64,000 nucleotides of DNA from Falciphora oryzae. Lineage: Eukaryota > Ascomycota > Sordariomycetes > Magnaporthales > Magnaporthaceae. Made by a program: the position numbers and the translations under genes. Below, piece after piece: positions 1-12,767 of the stretch (positions within the stretch are counted from its first letter, which is position 1; the number at the start of each line of letters is the position of its first letter). The DNA is taken from NCBI GenBank assembly GCA_000733355.1, contig JNVV01000002.1:387278-451277 (forward strand), in the 5' to 3' direction. The notes beneath the pieces are model-generated. The model did not search any database, was not told the DNA's origin, and saw only the letters and a list, made by a program, of their open reading frames with translations.

Positions 1-1748
1 GTGGGCGTTGTTGCCTCCTCCGTGCCTCATTCGCTTCAGCTCGGCTCAGTGTGTCATACACTCTCTCCATGATATCGAGATTTGAACGGAGATTGAGGAG
101 TGAGCGCGCTCCCGGAGGACGGCGGCGGGCGTTTTGGTGTGGTGGCATCATCTGCTCCCTCTCCATCCATCCCAAACCAGCCGGGAGGGTTGGCGTTCAA
201 GGCGCCGATTGCGTGGCAGACAGCCCCGTCTCTTGCGGTCAAGCTTTTTGAACGACAAGACGTGGAACCTGGCTGGGCCCATGTCAAAATGGATCACAAT
301 AAAGCAGCCTCTTGTTAAACTTCGCTGTCGGGGACGAAAAAGGGCGGGGATGGAACGCAGTCGAGACCAGACGACACCTCTCAGCACCGAAGGTTCGGTT
401 CCTCGCCACGCTACTCAAAATGATAAATTGGACGGCAGGGCAGCATATGGATACGACCCGTTTGCGTGCCCTGCCTGTTTTTGCATGCACTTGGTAGTTG
501 GCACAGCGTCCCCGCGCTAGGTTAGGCAGGTGGTAACTGGAGCCCCTGAACCGACCCGTTGTCGTGCACCAAACCAAAAATAAACTGAAAGCTTCAGTAG
601 CGAGATGTTGACTTTTTCTCTACCTGGGAGTCGGAGCGTCCAATGTTCAATGATAGGGACGCTCAAGATCAATCCGACGCCGCACGCACCAATTGCCATG
701 CACAGCCTCTCCCAAGCGCGGCCCCTTTTCGCTGTAGAGTGCCTGAGGCCTCTGCGTCTTCGATTTTTTCCACGAGTGCAATCTTGGGTTTCTGCCATCC
801 CCGTCCCCCGGCTCTCCCGGATTGGCCGGCGGGCGGAGTCCCAACCAGAACCTGGGCTGCTGGGCCCAGGGATGAAGATCACCAAATACGTCATCCGCCT
901 GAACGCGTTCAAGCCACCCCGGCCACGTCTCGCTGCTAGTGAGGAGACGCTAATGCAAGCCGGGTTCCCAATGGCACCCGATTCGAACCGGTGTTGAGCC
1001 CCGTCGTCAAGGCTTTCCGTTTTGTGCTCCTCCTCTCCACCAGTCCCACATGGGGATTTTCTTCCTCCGGTGCTTTCTCTTTGATCCATCGGGGCGCTCT
1101 CCATTCAAGTGGAGGACGGGCGGGATGTTGCCCATCGAGGTCGATCGCGATCGCCAGAGGAGAAAACGTGCGGGTACTACTTAGTACCTGCCCTATGCGA
1201 TCAAGTGCATGCTCGGATTCTCTGCAAGCGCGACGCGGCTTCTGGAAGACATTTGAGACGAATCAACAGGAGCAGAGCACCGCCCCGGGTACGGCCCAGA
1301 GCGCACGAGACAGGAAAGACAGACGGGCAGGGGAGCGAGCGCGTGCGGACGCGTCTGAAGGTTCGACACTCGGGGATTTTCCGTCGATGGACCGTCGGAG
1401 CGGGTGTGTGACATCAACAAGATTCTGGGGCCTCCGTACTGCCCGCAATTTCCGCAACCAAGTTTTTGTTTTGTTATCCACCCAGGACTAGGCCGACTCC
1501 GCCGCAGTCGTATCACGGGACAAATCCATGCCGATGCCCCGACCTTTTACTACCCGCCGTTATTAAAATGACAAGAGTTGGTTTTGTGAAAAAAGAACAC
1601 ATCGAGGCTATCGCTGACAAATCGGCTGATGCCGGTGCAGCACACGCGGACGGTCTAACGGAGTGCAGCACGCTACTGCGTGTCTCCAGAGCACCGCGAC
1701 CAGTGTCCGAATCGGGGGCCTGCTGGCCTAGCCATTCCTGGGTGTGGC

Positions 1749-1768
1749 TTTTTTTTTTTTTTTTTTTT
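1749..1768 (+). repeat. T20 homopolymer
   Basis: Uninterrupted run of 20 T. It is typical of poly(dA:dT) tracts in fungal intergenic DNA and is prone to length errors in assembly. Confidence 0.9.
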
Positions 1769-4222
1769 GCCCTCCACGTACGGTCCGCGTCCTTTTGCAT
1801 GTGCACGAGGCGGTACGACCAAGATAGCAGACCCAAATCTCGAAATGCCGGCTGTGTATTGGCCAGGAAGCTATCTCGCCGCGGGGGTTTATCATCATCA
1901 AATAAGAGCAGCCACGTCCGCGCCTGCGTCGGGCTGCGGACATTGGGGTTGTTTCCATCACACCGCATTCTTGATTGACACAAAGGTCAAAAAAGCAAAA
2001 ACGAGCAGAAAATCAGCCGCTCTCGCATTGACCAACGAAAATCCTCGGACTCGACGGCGGACGAACAGAAGCGAGGAGTTCGGGGCTACAGTCTTGGCAC
2101 ATCTTTCTGTCCACTGGCGTGGGAGAGCCGAGCATGGATCGACGAACGTGCGACCACGTTTCCACGCTCATGGCGCGGGATAATGAAAGAGGAACAAAAA
2201 GATGTCAGCACTGCTACCAGTCGGACATCCACGCGAGGCGTTGGAAGCTTTTCTTGGCGGCAGGCCCTGCTTCGGTCAATGTATCCACAAACGATACGAG
2301 CCCAGCTTTACTATTTCCGGTAAAATGGCAGGAAGGAAAGACGATGAGAACATGGCAAAAATAAAAAAATCCTTGCTGGGCGGGAGACGGGCAAGCTGGG
2401 AGACAGGAGGTCGCTCTCGGCAGAAACCCACAAAGCCCTTGCCTGCCCGCCTTCGATATCGAGATGTAAGCCGGCCCCTGTGGGACTCAAAGGGGGTGGA
2501 TTTCGATGGGCGATCAGGCACGCACCCCTCTCGCTCCCAAGTTGGTGTGGTCGCGGGTGTGTGTTAGGGAAGAACGGCTGGCGTTTTTTTGCACCTCACA
2601 CCGAGAGATTGAGACTTGTCGACGACTTAACTGTTTGCGGTTCGATAAGGGCTTACGTCCTTGCCTCTATTGTTGCAGGTTCCTTCTTTGGCCTGCCCCC
2701 GGCCTTGGGTTATTGCTTTTTCGATATTTGCTGTTCACGCACTTGCCAGCAAGCAGTTGGTCCGGGACGCAGGAGCAGCAGCCAAAGCAGGTACATGTTC
2801 AAATTCTCTCTTTTCTTTTCTTCATGTTCCTTTGCCAACCTCGTATTCACTGCTGCTTCCAGAAAGAACTGGGTCGCATCTTGCCCACCACAGAATCCTG
2901 GCCCTCTTGTCCGGATGCAGGCCCAGCCCCATTCGAGGGGCGGTGCATCTTTCCAGAATCGGGGACCCGTATGGACGCAAGCACACGCACTCAATGGAAA
3001 GATGGATGGTGGACCCTCGCACACGCAACAACAACCGACCTCGACTTCACAGTGCTGGGCGCTGTGCCCATCAATGCCCGAGAAGTGGGTGGCGCCCTGC
3101 AGGTGAATTCGCACCCTGCATACTGCGTATTGAAAAACGCAAATCAAAGGAGGGTGAAGAGTGCACGCAACGAAAATGACCCAGGTGGCTTTTTGATAGC
3201 GAAGAAAAATAGGCAGGTAGCGTTGACGAGACCGCGCGTGTGGCTGTTTCGCAAGCAACCGGGCCGGCAGGCATCATCGATAGTCGGACTCCGAACGTTA
3301 TCGTTCCATGTGCACTCTGGAAACCGCTGGACCCATCATTGACGTTTCCCATGGCCGTTGCTGGCAACCCGGCATCCATGGCTCATGCCTGTCAATTCGT
3401 TGACAACCAGGCGTGCCAGGCCGAGGCGTCCCGCAGCTGTTGCGTGGTTTGCTGGAGCTCGCTGTGCCTTCCCTGTCAGGTGCTGCGAGGGTAATAATAT
3501 CGTTGAATTCCACGTAACACGAGCGGCGCTGCGTCGGTGGGCAGTCGGGCCACACCACCCGCCAGGGCGACACGGGGCACTGGCACACACACACGCACAC
3601 GCCCACAGAGACGACTCGGTGCAGCGTGGTGCCTGAAAATAAAAAGTCAAAGAGACAGCGGCGACACACGCAGGCAAGACAGGTACATACGGCGGGCGCT
3701 GGAATGCCATCCTGGGCGACGGCAGGTGCTGGAAGCGGAGGAAACAGTCGAGGTCGCGTCAGAGCTCCATCTGATGCCATCAATAACTGCAGCCGTGGCT
3801 GTTTGATTTGGCCCAGGCACCATTGACTGGCTGGGACCAGTGCCTGGAGCCAACCACTCAATGACTGGTACCAGTCACTTCGGCCCGCCCGCCATTCACC
3901 ACTAACGGCCCAGGTCCCCGCAACCTGCGCCTCTGCCGCTCCCCACCTTCATTTGCACGTTGTGCTGGCCCGCCAGTTTTCCTCCTGCTTCAGGCTGCTG
4001 CTGCTGCATGGACACAACCTGCTTGCTTGCCACGCTTGCTTGCCCGCACTTTGACGCTGCTGCTCCTGCCGGAAACACCCCCGTCGTTCGCTGCTGGGGC
4101 TGGTTCCCGCCCGTCCGAAGTACACAGACAACCCACGCGCGCTCACAGACTGTGATCGCCCTCCACTGCCACTGCACTGTCGGGCCCCAGCCTAACGCAA
4201 CGCAACGCCTCATGCCGCTGGT

Positions 4223-4246
4223 GCTTGCTTGCTTGCTTGCTTGCTT
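4223..4246 (+). repeat. GCTT tetranucleotide microsatellite, 6 units
   Basis: Six perfect GCTT units; shorter CTTG clusters lie about 200 bp upstream (near 4020-4050). No gene is associated. Confidence 0.85.
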
Positions 4247-4810
4247 TCCATGCCTGCCCGTCTCCATATGCTTGCTTCCCTCGATGCTGGCTACCTAATT
4301 CTATTTTCCGCTCCCGCCAAACACGAACGGGACACGCACGCAACTTGAAATTCCCTTATCCCTCGACCAACCCAGCTCGGCCGACAAATCGACAAGTGGG
4401 ATAGAGCCCGGTTGTTCCGCCCCTTTTCCTCCACAGAGGGGCTTGTGTTCTTGTTCCTGCTCTGACTTTTTTTTTTCTCTCTCTCTTTTTGTTTTGCTGC
4501 TTGTGACTTTTTTTTTTTTTTTTTCTTGCTGCCGGCACCTTTGACTTCGTTCGTCGTCGTCGACCGCTCGTTACCCACGCGCGCAGAAAGCACCCGCAAT
4601 TCCCTGGCCCGCCTAGCCTCCTCCTCGTCTCAGCCGGTGCCAAAAGAGGATTAAACAGGAGTAGCGAAGAACGTTTCGACTGACCTCCCCCGTCTGCAAA
4701 CCCTCCATTCGCTCCGAACCTATCGCCTGGCCCTCCGACGACAGCCACAATCCCCAGAAAAAAAAGGGTGAGGGGAAACCTGAACCGTCCCAAGACCGAG
4801 AGGTGCATCG

Positions 4811-4812
<2 letters not shown>

Positions 4813-4847
<35 letters not shown>
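4813..4847 (+). repeat. A35 homopolymer
   Basis: The longest homopolymer in the window, 35 uninterrupted A. It could be a poly(dA:dT) promoter element, a retroposed poly(A) tail or partly an assembly artefact. No target-site duplication or cDNA-like sequence was recognised beside it. Confidence 0.9.
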
Positions 4848-4852
<5 letters not shown>

Positions 4853-6348
4853 GGGAAGAGGAGGACAAACGCCCCAACTGCCAGCCAACCATTCCGCTCC
4901 GTTCGAACCATCAATCGCGCCGAAAAAAAGCCACACACCCTTTTTATTCTCTGTTTGCTGCTATCCCTTCCGGCCGCCTCGTCGCTTTTTTCAGGCGTCA
5001 CACTCGTTAGACCAAACCCCCGGGGGGCAAGCTTGCATTGTGTGGTGCTGTGCTAGGCTAGATCTCTTAGGCCACGCCAACGCCCACCCCCTTTGTGCCG
5101 TCGAACCCGCCAACTTTGCTCCCACACGAAAAATAACCCCCGTCCGCCCGACCACGATCAGCGACCGCCCTGCCGAATGGGTCCGTGTAGTTCTGTCACC
5201 GCTCAGTTCCACCCGCGCTTCCTCAGAGACGCCCTTCGCTGCAGCCCGACTGTGCTCCCACGGCGCCCCGTCGTCGCCTGACAGATCGGCCCGTCGCCAA
5301 CCACACCCCCACGCGAGCAAGGAACGACGCACGCGAAGCACGAGAAGAGAAAAAATAACAAAAGGAAAAAGAGGGGAAAAAAAAAGAAGAAAAGATACAC
5401 CAGAAACAGAAAAAGGAAAGAAGAGGAAATAGGGGTTTCAGGGGTCCCCGCCTCTTTTGGCTCCGATAACGAGGGAGGGCGTGAGACGGCCTCGCCCACG
5501 CCACAAGATACCAGTGCCAACCGGCTGGCCTAGGGAGGCGGCGTTTGCAAGAAAACTCCCAGACCAGCGGCCAGGCCTGGAGAGCGGGATCGGGTGCTGA
5601 TCAGAGGGCCACCACGCTACACGCCCTAATCTTCCTGCAGGCTCGGTAACCCGGCCTATCGCTCCTGGGTGCCTAGCCCTTCCCCAACTAGCCTGCGTCC
5701 TCGGCGTGCCACCGAAAGTGCTGCTGTGTGGGTCGGCAACCGGTCTGCTCTCGACGTGCTGCTTGCTGTTGACGCTGCTGGTGCCGCCACTGCCAGTGCT
5801 GCTGCTGCTGGCACACGCAAGCCCTGGTTGCCAACAAAACCTGCCGCTCTCAGGTGTTGACGAAGCTGCTGCAGGACGAGCCCCCAGCCGCCGGCACACG
5901 CTCGCGACTTGGCGAGCGCGCCTTTCCACATTGGGTCGTCCATAATGGCACCCTTGACGCCCCGGCTCAAGATCCTCTCAGGTGGGTGCCCTTCTCCTCC
6001 ATGCCGCTCCGTCGTACTTGTACTGCCCGTCGTCCTGATCGTCGAGGTGCCGCCAAGTGCGACACTTGCATTCTTCGGGAACGACACGGCCCCCCTTCTT
6101 TCCTCGCCTCACTCCCCGTTCCACACAGACGTGCCTCAAACCCGTCTGGGCCGTCAGCCGTGGATCGCCTCGCACTCACTCTTTTCCCCTTTTCATCCCC
6201 GGCTTCCTCTCACCCTAATCTCACGCCGGCTTCATTTTGCCCTTCCCCATGTCTCCTGTTGCAAGATAGCGAGCCCTTCGCGCGAAATACCTCTCTCCGC
6301 CCTCCTCTCTCCCTCCACCTCCATCCTGTGGGCCCTCTTTTCGCAAAC

Positions 6349-9023
6349 ATGGCGGCGGACTATGAGCTGATGAGAGTACTTTCAGTTGGCGGGAATCCGG
6401 TTTCTGCCTTTCTGTCATGGCGGCTGCAAGCGACCAACGCTTGCGACGTGACGCTCGTGTGGAAGTCCGGGTTTGAGCATGTCTCCCAGTACGGCATATC
6501 GTTCAAGTAAGTCTCGAGATTCGGCATCCCGGTTCCATCTTTGCAGTGCTCATCTTGGCCCCTCCGTGCCGGCGCCCGCAGCGATCCTGACGACTCGTGC
6601 GAAACAGATCCCCGGTCTTCGGCAACGAAAGGTTTAAACCGCGTCATGGTATGTTGTTCCACATTCTCAGCGTCTCCCTTGCCTCGCCTGTTCCTGCTGC
6701 TGACTTGGGAACTGGCGCGCGCAGTCGTTAAATCCCCCGAGGACGCCGCGGCACGCAAAGAGGGCGCGTTCGACTACGTGATCCTCTGCATAAAAGCCCT
6801 CCCCGACGTCTACGATCTCGCCGCCATTATCGACTCGGTCGTCACGCCCCAGCACACGTGCATCCTCATCAACACCACCCACACATTAGGCGTCGAGGCC
6901 GCTATAGAAGAGCGATTCCCCACCAATGTGGTGCTGTCCCTCGTCGCCGGGGCCGAGCTGACGCAACTTGGAGCGAGCGAGTTTGAGCACAAGGGCTCAA
7001 CCGAGATCTGGGTCGGCCCCGCCAACAAGAACGGCAACATTCCCCCATCGATACAGGACGACATGGCGCAGGCGCTCGCCATGACCCTCAGCACCGGTCA
7101 GGTGGACTGCAAGGTGTCTTCCAACATCCGCCAGCAACAGTACGAGAGGGTTATCGGGTAAGCATCTCCCACTCCCCCTCCAATGATTCCTGCACGCTCG
7201 TCATACCCGCTCGGCCATTGGATCGTCTCTTGCCACGCACATCGCGTCATTCTTCTCGCCTTGTCCACATTTATCTAACGTGAAACCCCGCTTCTAGCCC
7301 GATTGCTTTCCACCCCGCGAGCGTCATCTTCGAGACGTCGAATCACGCCGCGCTGCTCGAGAAGGTCGGCGTATCCCAGCTCATCTCGGACGTCATCGAC
7401 GAATTGCTATCGCTGGCAACGGCTCAAGGGTGCAAGCTTTCCGACGACTTCAAGCAGAAGACCATGTCTGAGATGGGGCAGAGCCAGAGCTCCGAGAGCA
7501 TAATGTGGCAGGATTTTGTTGCGAGGAGGCCAATGGAAGTCGAGACGTATCTGGGATCCCCGATCCGGCTCGCCCAGGAGACTGGCGTCCGCGTTCCCCG
7601 AATCGAGACCTTGTACGCCATCCTCCACAACCTCAACGTCGTCAATCAGAACCGTCCCAAGGGCGACCCACCACAGAGGCCTATTCCTGGATCTCCCGGC
7701 CCTTCACCCTCTCCCATTCCGCGGAACACGAACGGTCCTCCTCGTCCGATACCCAATGGCATGCCCAATGGTATGCCAAATGGTATGCCCAACGGCAATG
7801 GAATGCGCGGCGGACCGAGGCCAAGAAACTCGTCCAACCTGGGTCCTCCGCCTAGCATGCGCCGGGGCCCCCCGCCACCGGGCATGAACGGAGGCCCCCC
7901 TAATGGCTACGGGCGCCCGCCCATGAACGGAGGACCTAATGGATACCCGGGGTCACGAGCACAATCGAGGAGGGGCTCCATGGAAGGGGCCGACTTGGAG
8001 GAGTTCAGTCACCTGGTGGTCTACGATGATATCCCCGAAGGCGGCCAGACGAACTACCCTCCTGACAGCCACGACCTGGCTCTGCGGGAGCGCGAGTTGG
8101 CCATCCGGCAGCGCGAGCTCGCGTTGAGGGAGCAGGAGATGAGGATGAGGCGTGGTCCCCCTCCTGGTCCCCCTCGCAGGGGCCCTACACCCTCCCTACG
8201 CGGCGGACCCCCCGGCGGCGGGTTTGACGACGATGATGAGGATGACGACTACTTCGACCCTGTCGGGCCGCCCCCAGGCCCTCGGATCGACCCTGACAAC
8301 TTCGACATGATGAGCGTGACTTCCAAGAAGAACCGCAGGATACCGAGCGCGTCCAACTCGCGCAAGCCCGAGTTCGAGCAGATCAACCCGCCGTCGCGAG
8401 GCAGTCGATTCCGACCGCACTTTGGCAGCAGAAACCGATCGAGCCAACAGTTGATGAACCAGTCAATCAACCTAACTGACAACATTCTGGATGATCCCTT
8501 GATGAGCTGTTCCTCCAACAGATATGGCGCTGTGGATCGTGGTGCGATGCAGGCTGAGTCTCGGGCAAACTCGTTGACGGCTTCGCGTCTCGACGACCTG
8601 CAGTACCAGGGAGGGCCCGGGGGACCGCCCATGGGCATGAACGGTGGCTACCCGCGCCGGGCTAGCCAGTCGCCAGGCAACCCGTACAGCCCCTCTATGC
8701 GCGGGGGTAACGGTGGCCGGCCGTCGCCACCCAACGGCTACGGCGGACCTCAGCACCCCAACGGGCGCCCCTCGCCGCCCAACGGAATGATGCAGCAGCC
8801 GGTTCCGCGATACCCGCCTGGCCACGGAAACGCAGTTGCGCCGCAGCAAGTAGAACAACACGTCGGGGTGAGCAACCTCCAGCTCCCGAAAGGCAACCAT
8901 GAAACTCGAAGTCTGACTGGTAGTGCGAGCGCCAGCGCGGGCAGTGGTGATTCCAATTCGGAGCCCTCGGCCCACAGCAGCCAGAGCAGTCTTGGACCCC
9001 GCCCTCCCATCGGTGTCCGCTAG
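6349..9023 (+). CDS. Ketopantoate-reductase-like protein with long Pro/Gly-rich tail (Mug72-type)
   Basis: Four exons, 6349-6506, 6608-6648, 6725-7157 and 7298-9023, join in frame to a 785-aa protein. Residues 1 to about 330 form the ApbA/PanE fold: an N-terminal nucleotide-binding start with VLSVGGNPVSAF, then FDYVILCIKALPDVYD and a helical C-terminal domain (SPIRLAQETGVRVPRIETLYAIL). The closest relatives I know are fungal proteins related to S. pombe Mug72, not housekeeping PanE. The remaining 400-plus residues are disordered: NGMP repeats, Gly/Pro-rich stretches, a charged helix of ALRERELAIRQREL type and an acidic DDDDEDDDYFD patch. The usual lysine of the reductase C-terminal domain appears to be Arg208 by eye alignment, so activity is uncertain. 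The start is the first ATG of exon 1. Donors are GTAAGT, GTATGT and GTAAGC. Confidence 0.85.
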
Positions 9024-11227
9024 ATGAAACAGCTCGGCCGACGACGACGACGATGCGACCGCCTTCTTTGTTTTTGTTTTCTTGGAAAGAGATGACGTAA
9101 AAAAAAACTGAGCATTATCCTTCATGACAGCGCCTTTCCGTGGATGGGCCTCAAGGGCGTAATGAACCGCTCTGAGAGATATTATGGCCCGCGCCCTTTT
9201 TCCTTGTTGTTCTTTTCTTCCCACTCACTCTTGTTCCCTGGCCGCATCGATTCTCCAATCTCATCATCTCATCCGAATCTTATGCCAGGAACAAGTCACC
9301 AGGCTACGGGAACAGGACAAAGACATCTGTTACCCTACAAACCAGAGGGTTTGCTTGGAATCCTTTCCTGTCCACTACGACCCCGATTACCGACGTGAAT
9401 CTCTCTAGCGCCGCAGCTCCTCTCTCTTAAGATACGTTTTCTTTTTAGAATGGTCTCTTTGGGTTGTTTCTTTTCTACGGCGCACACATAATCTTTAGTG
9501 GCTCTCGGTCTGGGGATGGGAGAGAAGCCCGGTACATAGGCATCTTTTTTGTGTCCTCTTTTCTTTGTTTCCTTGTCTTCTTTGAAACGACCAACAGCAA
9601 CTAAACAGCTTATCTCTGGTAATAACTGCATCGGTGGATCCCGGGTCGGGACGTCCTGTTGTTTTTTTCCTCTCTCTTATGCAGTTTTCCAAAACTTTTG
9701 ATGGGTTACTATAATTCGCCTTAAAAGAAAGCCTCCGCTATTCCCCCTACCGACCGGGTTGGGATATCTATCTCCTTCTCTCTTCCCTTTTGTTCCCTAC
9801 CGTACACCTCATCATCTCCAATCTTTGTGTTTTATTTCCAACTGGCCCGACGGGGTGGTCGTTTGTACCAAATAGAAAAGGAAAACGAGGTGGGAGGATG
9901 TAATCGCGGCGGGGAGGTTCGAGGCCTTGCCTTCTGTACAAGCAGCCGTCGACATCGAGGAGGGAGGGGTGTGTATGATGGGCAGGGGTGCATGCTGTAA
10001 CTCATATCTTACAGCAAACAGCCCCTTGTGGGCGGCAATGTGGACGGGGAATACTCGTCTATTTTCTGCCGACATTAGGAGGACCCAGACTAGCCCTGGG
10101 GAGGCCGGGGGGAAAGGGAGGCTTAGGCTGCTGTACAAACTGCCCCTAAAAAAAATTATATCATGGATCAATCACACATTTACAAGCTACAAAACAAACC
10201 CGGCTCTACGTCTCCTGCTCGCGCACTGTGATATGCTCCGGCTCAACCTTGACTCTTGTCATGCTTACTGAGGTAGTGCTGAGAGTCGTGCTTAGTGCTG
10301 AGACTGTTCTTGGGGGTTTGTTTTGTTTGTTGTTGTGAATCACGCACCAGGGTTGGAGGTTGGTGCCTTGTTTGTTATTACCGCTGCTATAGGGCGTGGC
10401 ATGGACATGACCATGTCAGCTCGGGTAAACGGGGTTGGTTCTGGGCCTGGGCCTGAGCCGGGCGCTGACGAGACGAGACGGGGTCCGGTGACGATGAAAT
10501 TCGTTGGCTCGTCTATCCTCGACGGGCAGGAGCGAGGTTTGGACGGCCTGCGAACAAACGCATGTATCCCTGGGGCCGTTTCCCATAACTAGGTAGGCAT
10601 CCAATAGGCCCGTCATGGCGGGCATACAGAGGAGACGTCTGGAAGCGGAAAGATCGGACGGTTCCGCTGAACATGACAGGCCGAAGCCGTCCCCGAGATA
10701 TAGTGGAGCTCATACGCAGACTTCCGAGACGACGTGAACCCTGCCTCGGCCGGTGGGAAAAAAGAAACTTTCGATGACCAACCAGGCTTCGCAACGGCTT
10801 TTTTTTTTTTTTTTTCGGGAACGTTCGTGTCAAAACAAAGCAAACTAAAACAGTCGGGTCAGGAGGAACAGTGCCGTACAAGTAGAGGTAAGCATGCTAT
10901 ACACTTGGACTGTTTGTGCACTATTCTAATGTGCCCGGGCATTTAACTGTATGTCGAGGAAGGCTTGACCTCTGAGCGGGACGGACCCCTTTTCCTCGCG
11001 CCCACCTCCCCCTTTTGGCGTGGTATTGTTGATAACCTGAGTTACGTAAGCAGACGCACCCAGTTCTGGACTGCGCGTCCTGATTCACGGTTGGTTTGGT
11101 TGCCCCCCGCATGAATGGAAGGGCCTCGAACCGCCCAAACAGGAATTCACCTTCATGAACCCCCGACGCCAGCAAACTGACGCCCATCTTCTTTTAGTCG
11201 CTCTTTGCGCGCCCTACAATAATAAGG
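9024..11227. other. Intergenic, 2.2 kb, no gene seen
   Basis: The 3' flank of the reductase-like gene and the promoter side of HSK3. It is T-rich with a T17 run at 10799-10815. Open frames are short and resemble nothing I know. Confidence 0.5.
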
Positions 11228-11767
11228 ATGGCGTCACGCAGCCTGGGTGGTAGTAACCACACAATGAACATCACAGCCTCGCAGGGGAGCCAGAGTCGCG
11301 CTTCCATGGCGACCTCGGGGTCGGCCGTCAAGGCACGGCAGCTGGTATGTGCGAAACAGGCGGGACAAGGGTCCTTTCCGAATTATGTAGATAGAATTTG
11401 CTCTCATTGATGGGGGTGATGGCCGAGGAATATTATTTGCGTCATCTCTCATCGCTGTCATAACTGACTGAACTTTCCACAGTCGCATCTCCATTCTCAG
11501 CTCGCTCAGTTGTCAGCCAACCTCGCCGACACGGAGAACCTGCTGCGCATGACGAGCGTGCAAGCAGAAGCCATGCGTGGCCTTGGCAGCTGGCACGCTG
11601 GAATGTGAGAACACACCCTCTTTGCCTCTCCTTCTATCCCGTGTTTCCTCCCCGCAAAACCACCAAGAGACGCTGACATTCGATCCATGTAAAGGTTTAT
11701 GGCTGCGAGCAAGCTGGGCGAGGAGGCTGTTCGCGACCAGCAGCAGGGTGGTCAAGGAGGCGAGTGA
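11228..11767 (+). CDS. HSK3: DASH/Dam1 complex subunit Hsk3
   Basis: Three small exons (11228-11344, 11483-11604, 11695-11767) give a 103-aa protein. After a low-complexity Ser/Thr-rich N-terminus, exon 2 carries the family core, with LAQLSANLADTENLLRMTSV followed by QAEAMRGLGSWHAGMFMAASK across the second splice. This matches the Hsk3 subunit of the DASH ring, which couples kinetochores to spindle microtubules in fungi. Donors are GTATGT and GTGAGA; the second acceptor is AAAG, a little unusual, but it is the one that keeps frame. The protein ends in a Gln/Gly-rich tail and a TGA. The size fits the family, whose members are often missed because they are tiny and split by introns. Confidence 0.85.
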
Positions 11768-12140
11768 CGGGTGGAAGCTGAGGTGCTTTCGGCCACACCG
11801 CCAAAAACAGGGCGTGCTCGTCGCAGCCTCACTGTCCAGTCTATGGAGGAGGGGGGCCGTTTACGAGGAGGCCTAGTGTAAGGGTTTCCAGCAGCGAGGT
11901 CATGGAGACGACAGTGAAGGTTTTGCCGTCATGTGAGGTTCCATGAATTTGGCAGACACGGGAAACCGGCGTCGCGCTCAGAAGGCCTGATCAGTGCCGA
12001 GCCGTGTCTGGCGCCTAGAACGAACGGCACTTTTCGCCCCGGTGCTGTTGAGCGTCTCCTTTTAGTCAAGACAGCATAGATAGACAGCCCTGGCCATCAG
12101 GCCTCAGGACAATTCCTTGCCTCTGGTGCGTTGAGATTCT
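11768..12140. other. Convergent 3' flanks, no gene seen
   Basis: About 370 bp between the convergent HSK3 and RPR2 genes; no further coding signal. Confidence 0.6.
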
Positions 12141-12767
12141 TCAATCGGTCGGCCGGGCGGTATCTTTTTGGCCAGTAGCCGCCGCCGTGCCCGCGGCTGC
12201 CTTCTCCTTCTCGCCGGCGTCCCGGAACGGCCTCCGCTTCTGCCTCGGCGCGGCGACGGGAAACCGCTTAGCCCGCCCGCAGGTGCCGCACGTGATGACG
12301 AGCACGTCCGCCCAGGGCTTCCTGGCGCCTCTGCTCTTGTTCTCGACGGCCGAGGTGCACGACTTGCCCTCGACCAGGAGCGTGTCGCAGAACTTGCAGA
12401 CGGTGCGCTTCAGGCCCGGGCTGAGCCGGATCTGGCTCTTGAGGCTGACTGAACGGAGGTCTGAGAGGAGACGGCGGGACATGCCCTCCAGCTGCCGATG
12501 GCCGTCGCGGTTCTCCTCCGCGCCCTGCTTCACTCTGTCCTGTGGTGGAGCATCCGGGACGGCCTCGTCTGCTAGACCTGCTTGCCCATCGTATTTTTCA
12601 GGCGCAGGCTTTCCCGCAAACTCAGAGACGGGGCTTTCTGCAGGCTGCTGCTGCTGCTGCCTTGTCGTGGCAAGGAGGGTCGCAGCCTGGTATAAGAAGG
12701 AGATGCGCGTGTAGGCGGGTCTGTTCTGCACGCCGCCACCCGCCTTGCGCTTTGCTCCTTTGGCCAT
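12141..12767 (-). CDS. RPR2: RNase P/MRP protein subunit Rpr2/Rpp21
   Basis: Single-exon 208-aa protein. It has a basic N-terminus (MAKGAKRKAGGG), a helical segment (RISFLYQAATLLAT), then the Rpr2/Rpp21/Snm1 zinc ribbon: Cys124-x2-Cys127 in RTVCKFCDTLLVEG and Cys160-x2-Cys163 in VLVITCGTCGRAKRFP, which together would bind one zinc. The segment SLKSQIRLSPGLKR just before the first CxxC is typical of the family. Rpr2 is a protein subunit of nuclear RNase P, which removes tRNA 5' leaders. A polyglutamine stretch (residues 37-41) and an alanine-rich C-terminus are species-specific. The gene is divergent from SUB2, with 602 bp between the two start codons. Confidence 0.88.
   Translation of the reverse strand: MAKGAKRKAGGGVQNRPAYTRISFLYQAATLLATTRQQQQQPAESPVSEFAGKPAPEKYDGQAGLADEAVPDAPPQDRVKQGAEENRDGHRQLEGMSRRLLSDLRSVSLKSQIRLSPGLKRTVCKFCDTLLVEGKSCTSAVENKSRGARKPWADVLVITCGTCGRAKRFPVAAPRQKRRPFRDAGEKEKAAAGTAAATGQKDTARPTD

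Larger units (their letters stand above)
1..6348. other. 6.3 kb without a recognisable gene
   Basis: I see no conserved protein in either strand; open frames here are short, overlap on both strands and have low-complexity composition. The stretch holds homopolymer runs (T20 at 1749-1768, A35 at 4813-4847), a CA-rich patch near 3580-3605, a GCTT repeat near 4223-4246 and CTG-rich sequence near 5750-5815. Pyrimidine-rich sequence from about 6100 to 6348 looks like the leader of the gene that follows. Distal promoter, a long 5' UTR with introns or a non-coding transcript are all possible. Confidence 0.5.

Noticed and set aside
965..1060. tRNA-like B-box, minus strand GGTTCGAATCGGG
   Set aside because: The T-stem has a mismatch and no acceptor or anticodon stem is found at the right distance.
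517..1104. 195-aa minus-strand open frame
   Set aside because: Overlaps several open frames on the other strand and shows no domain or family resemblance; the composition looks like chance in GC-rich DNA.
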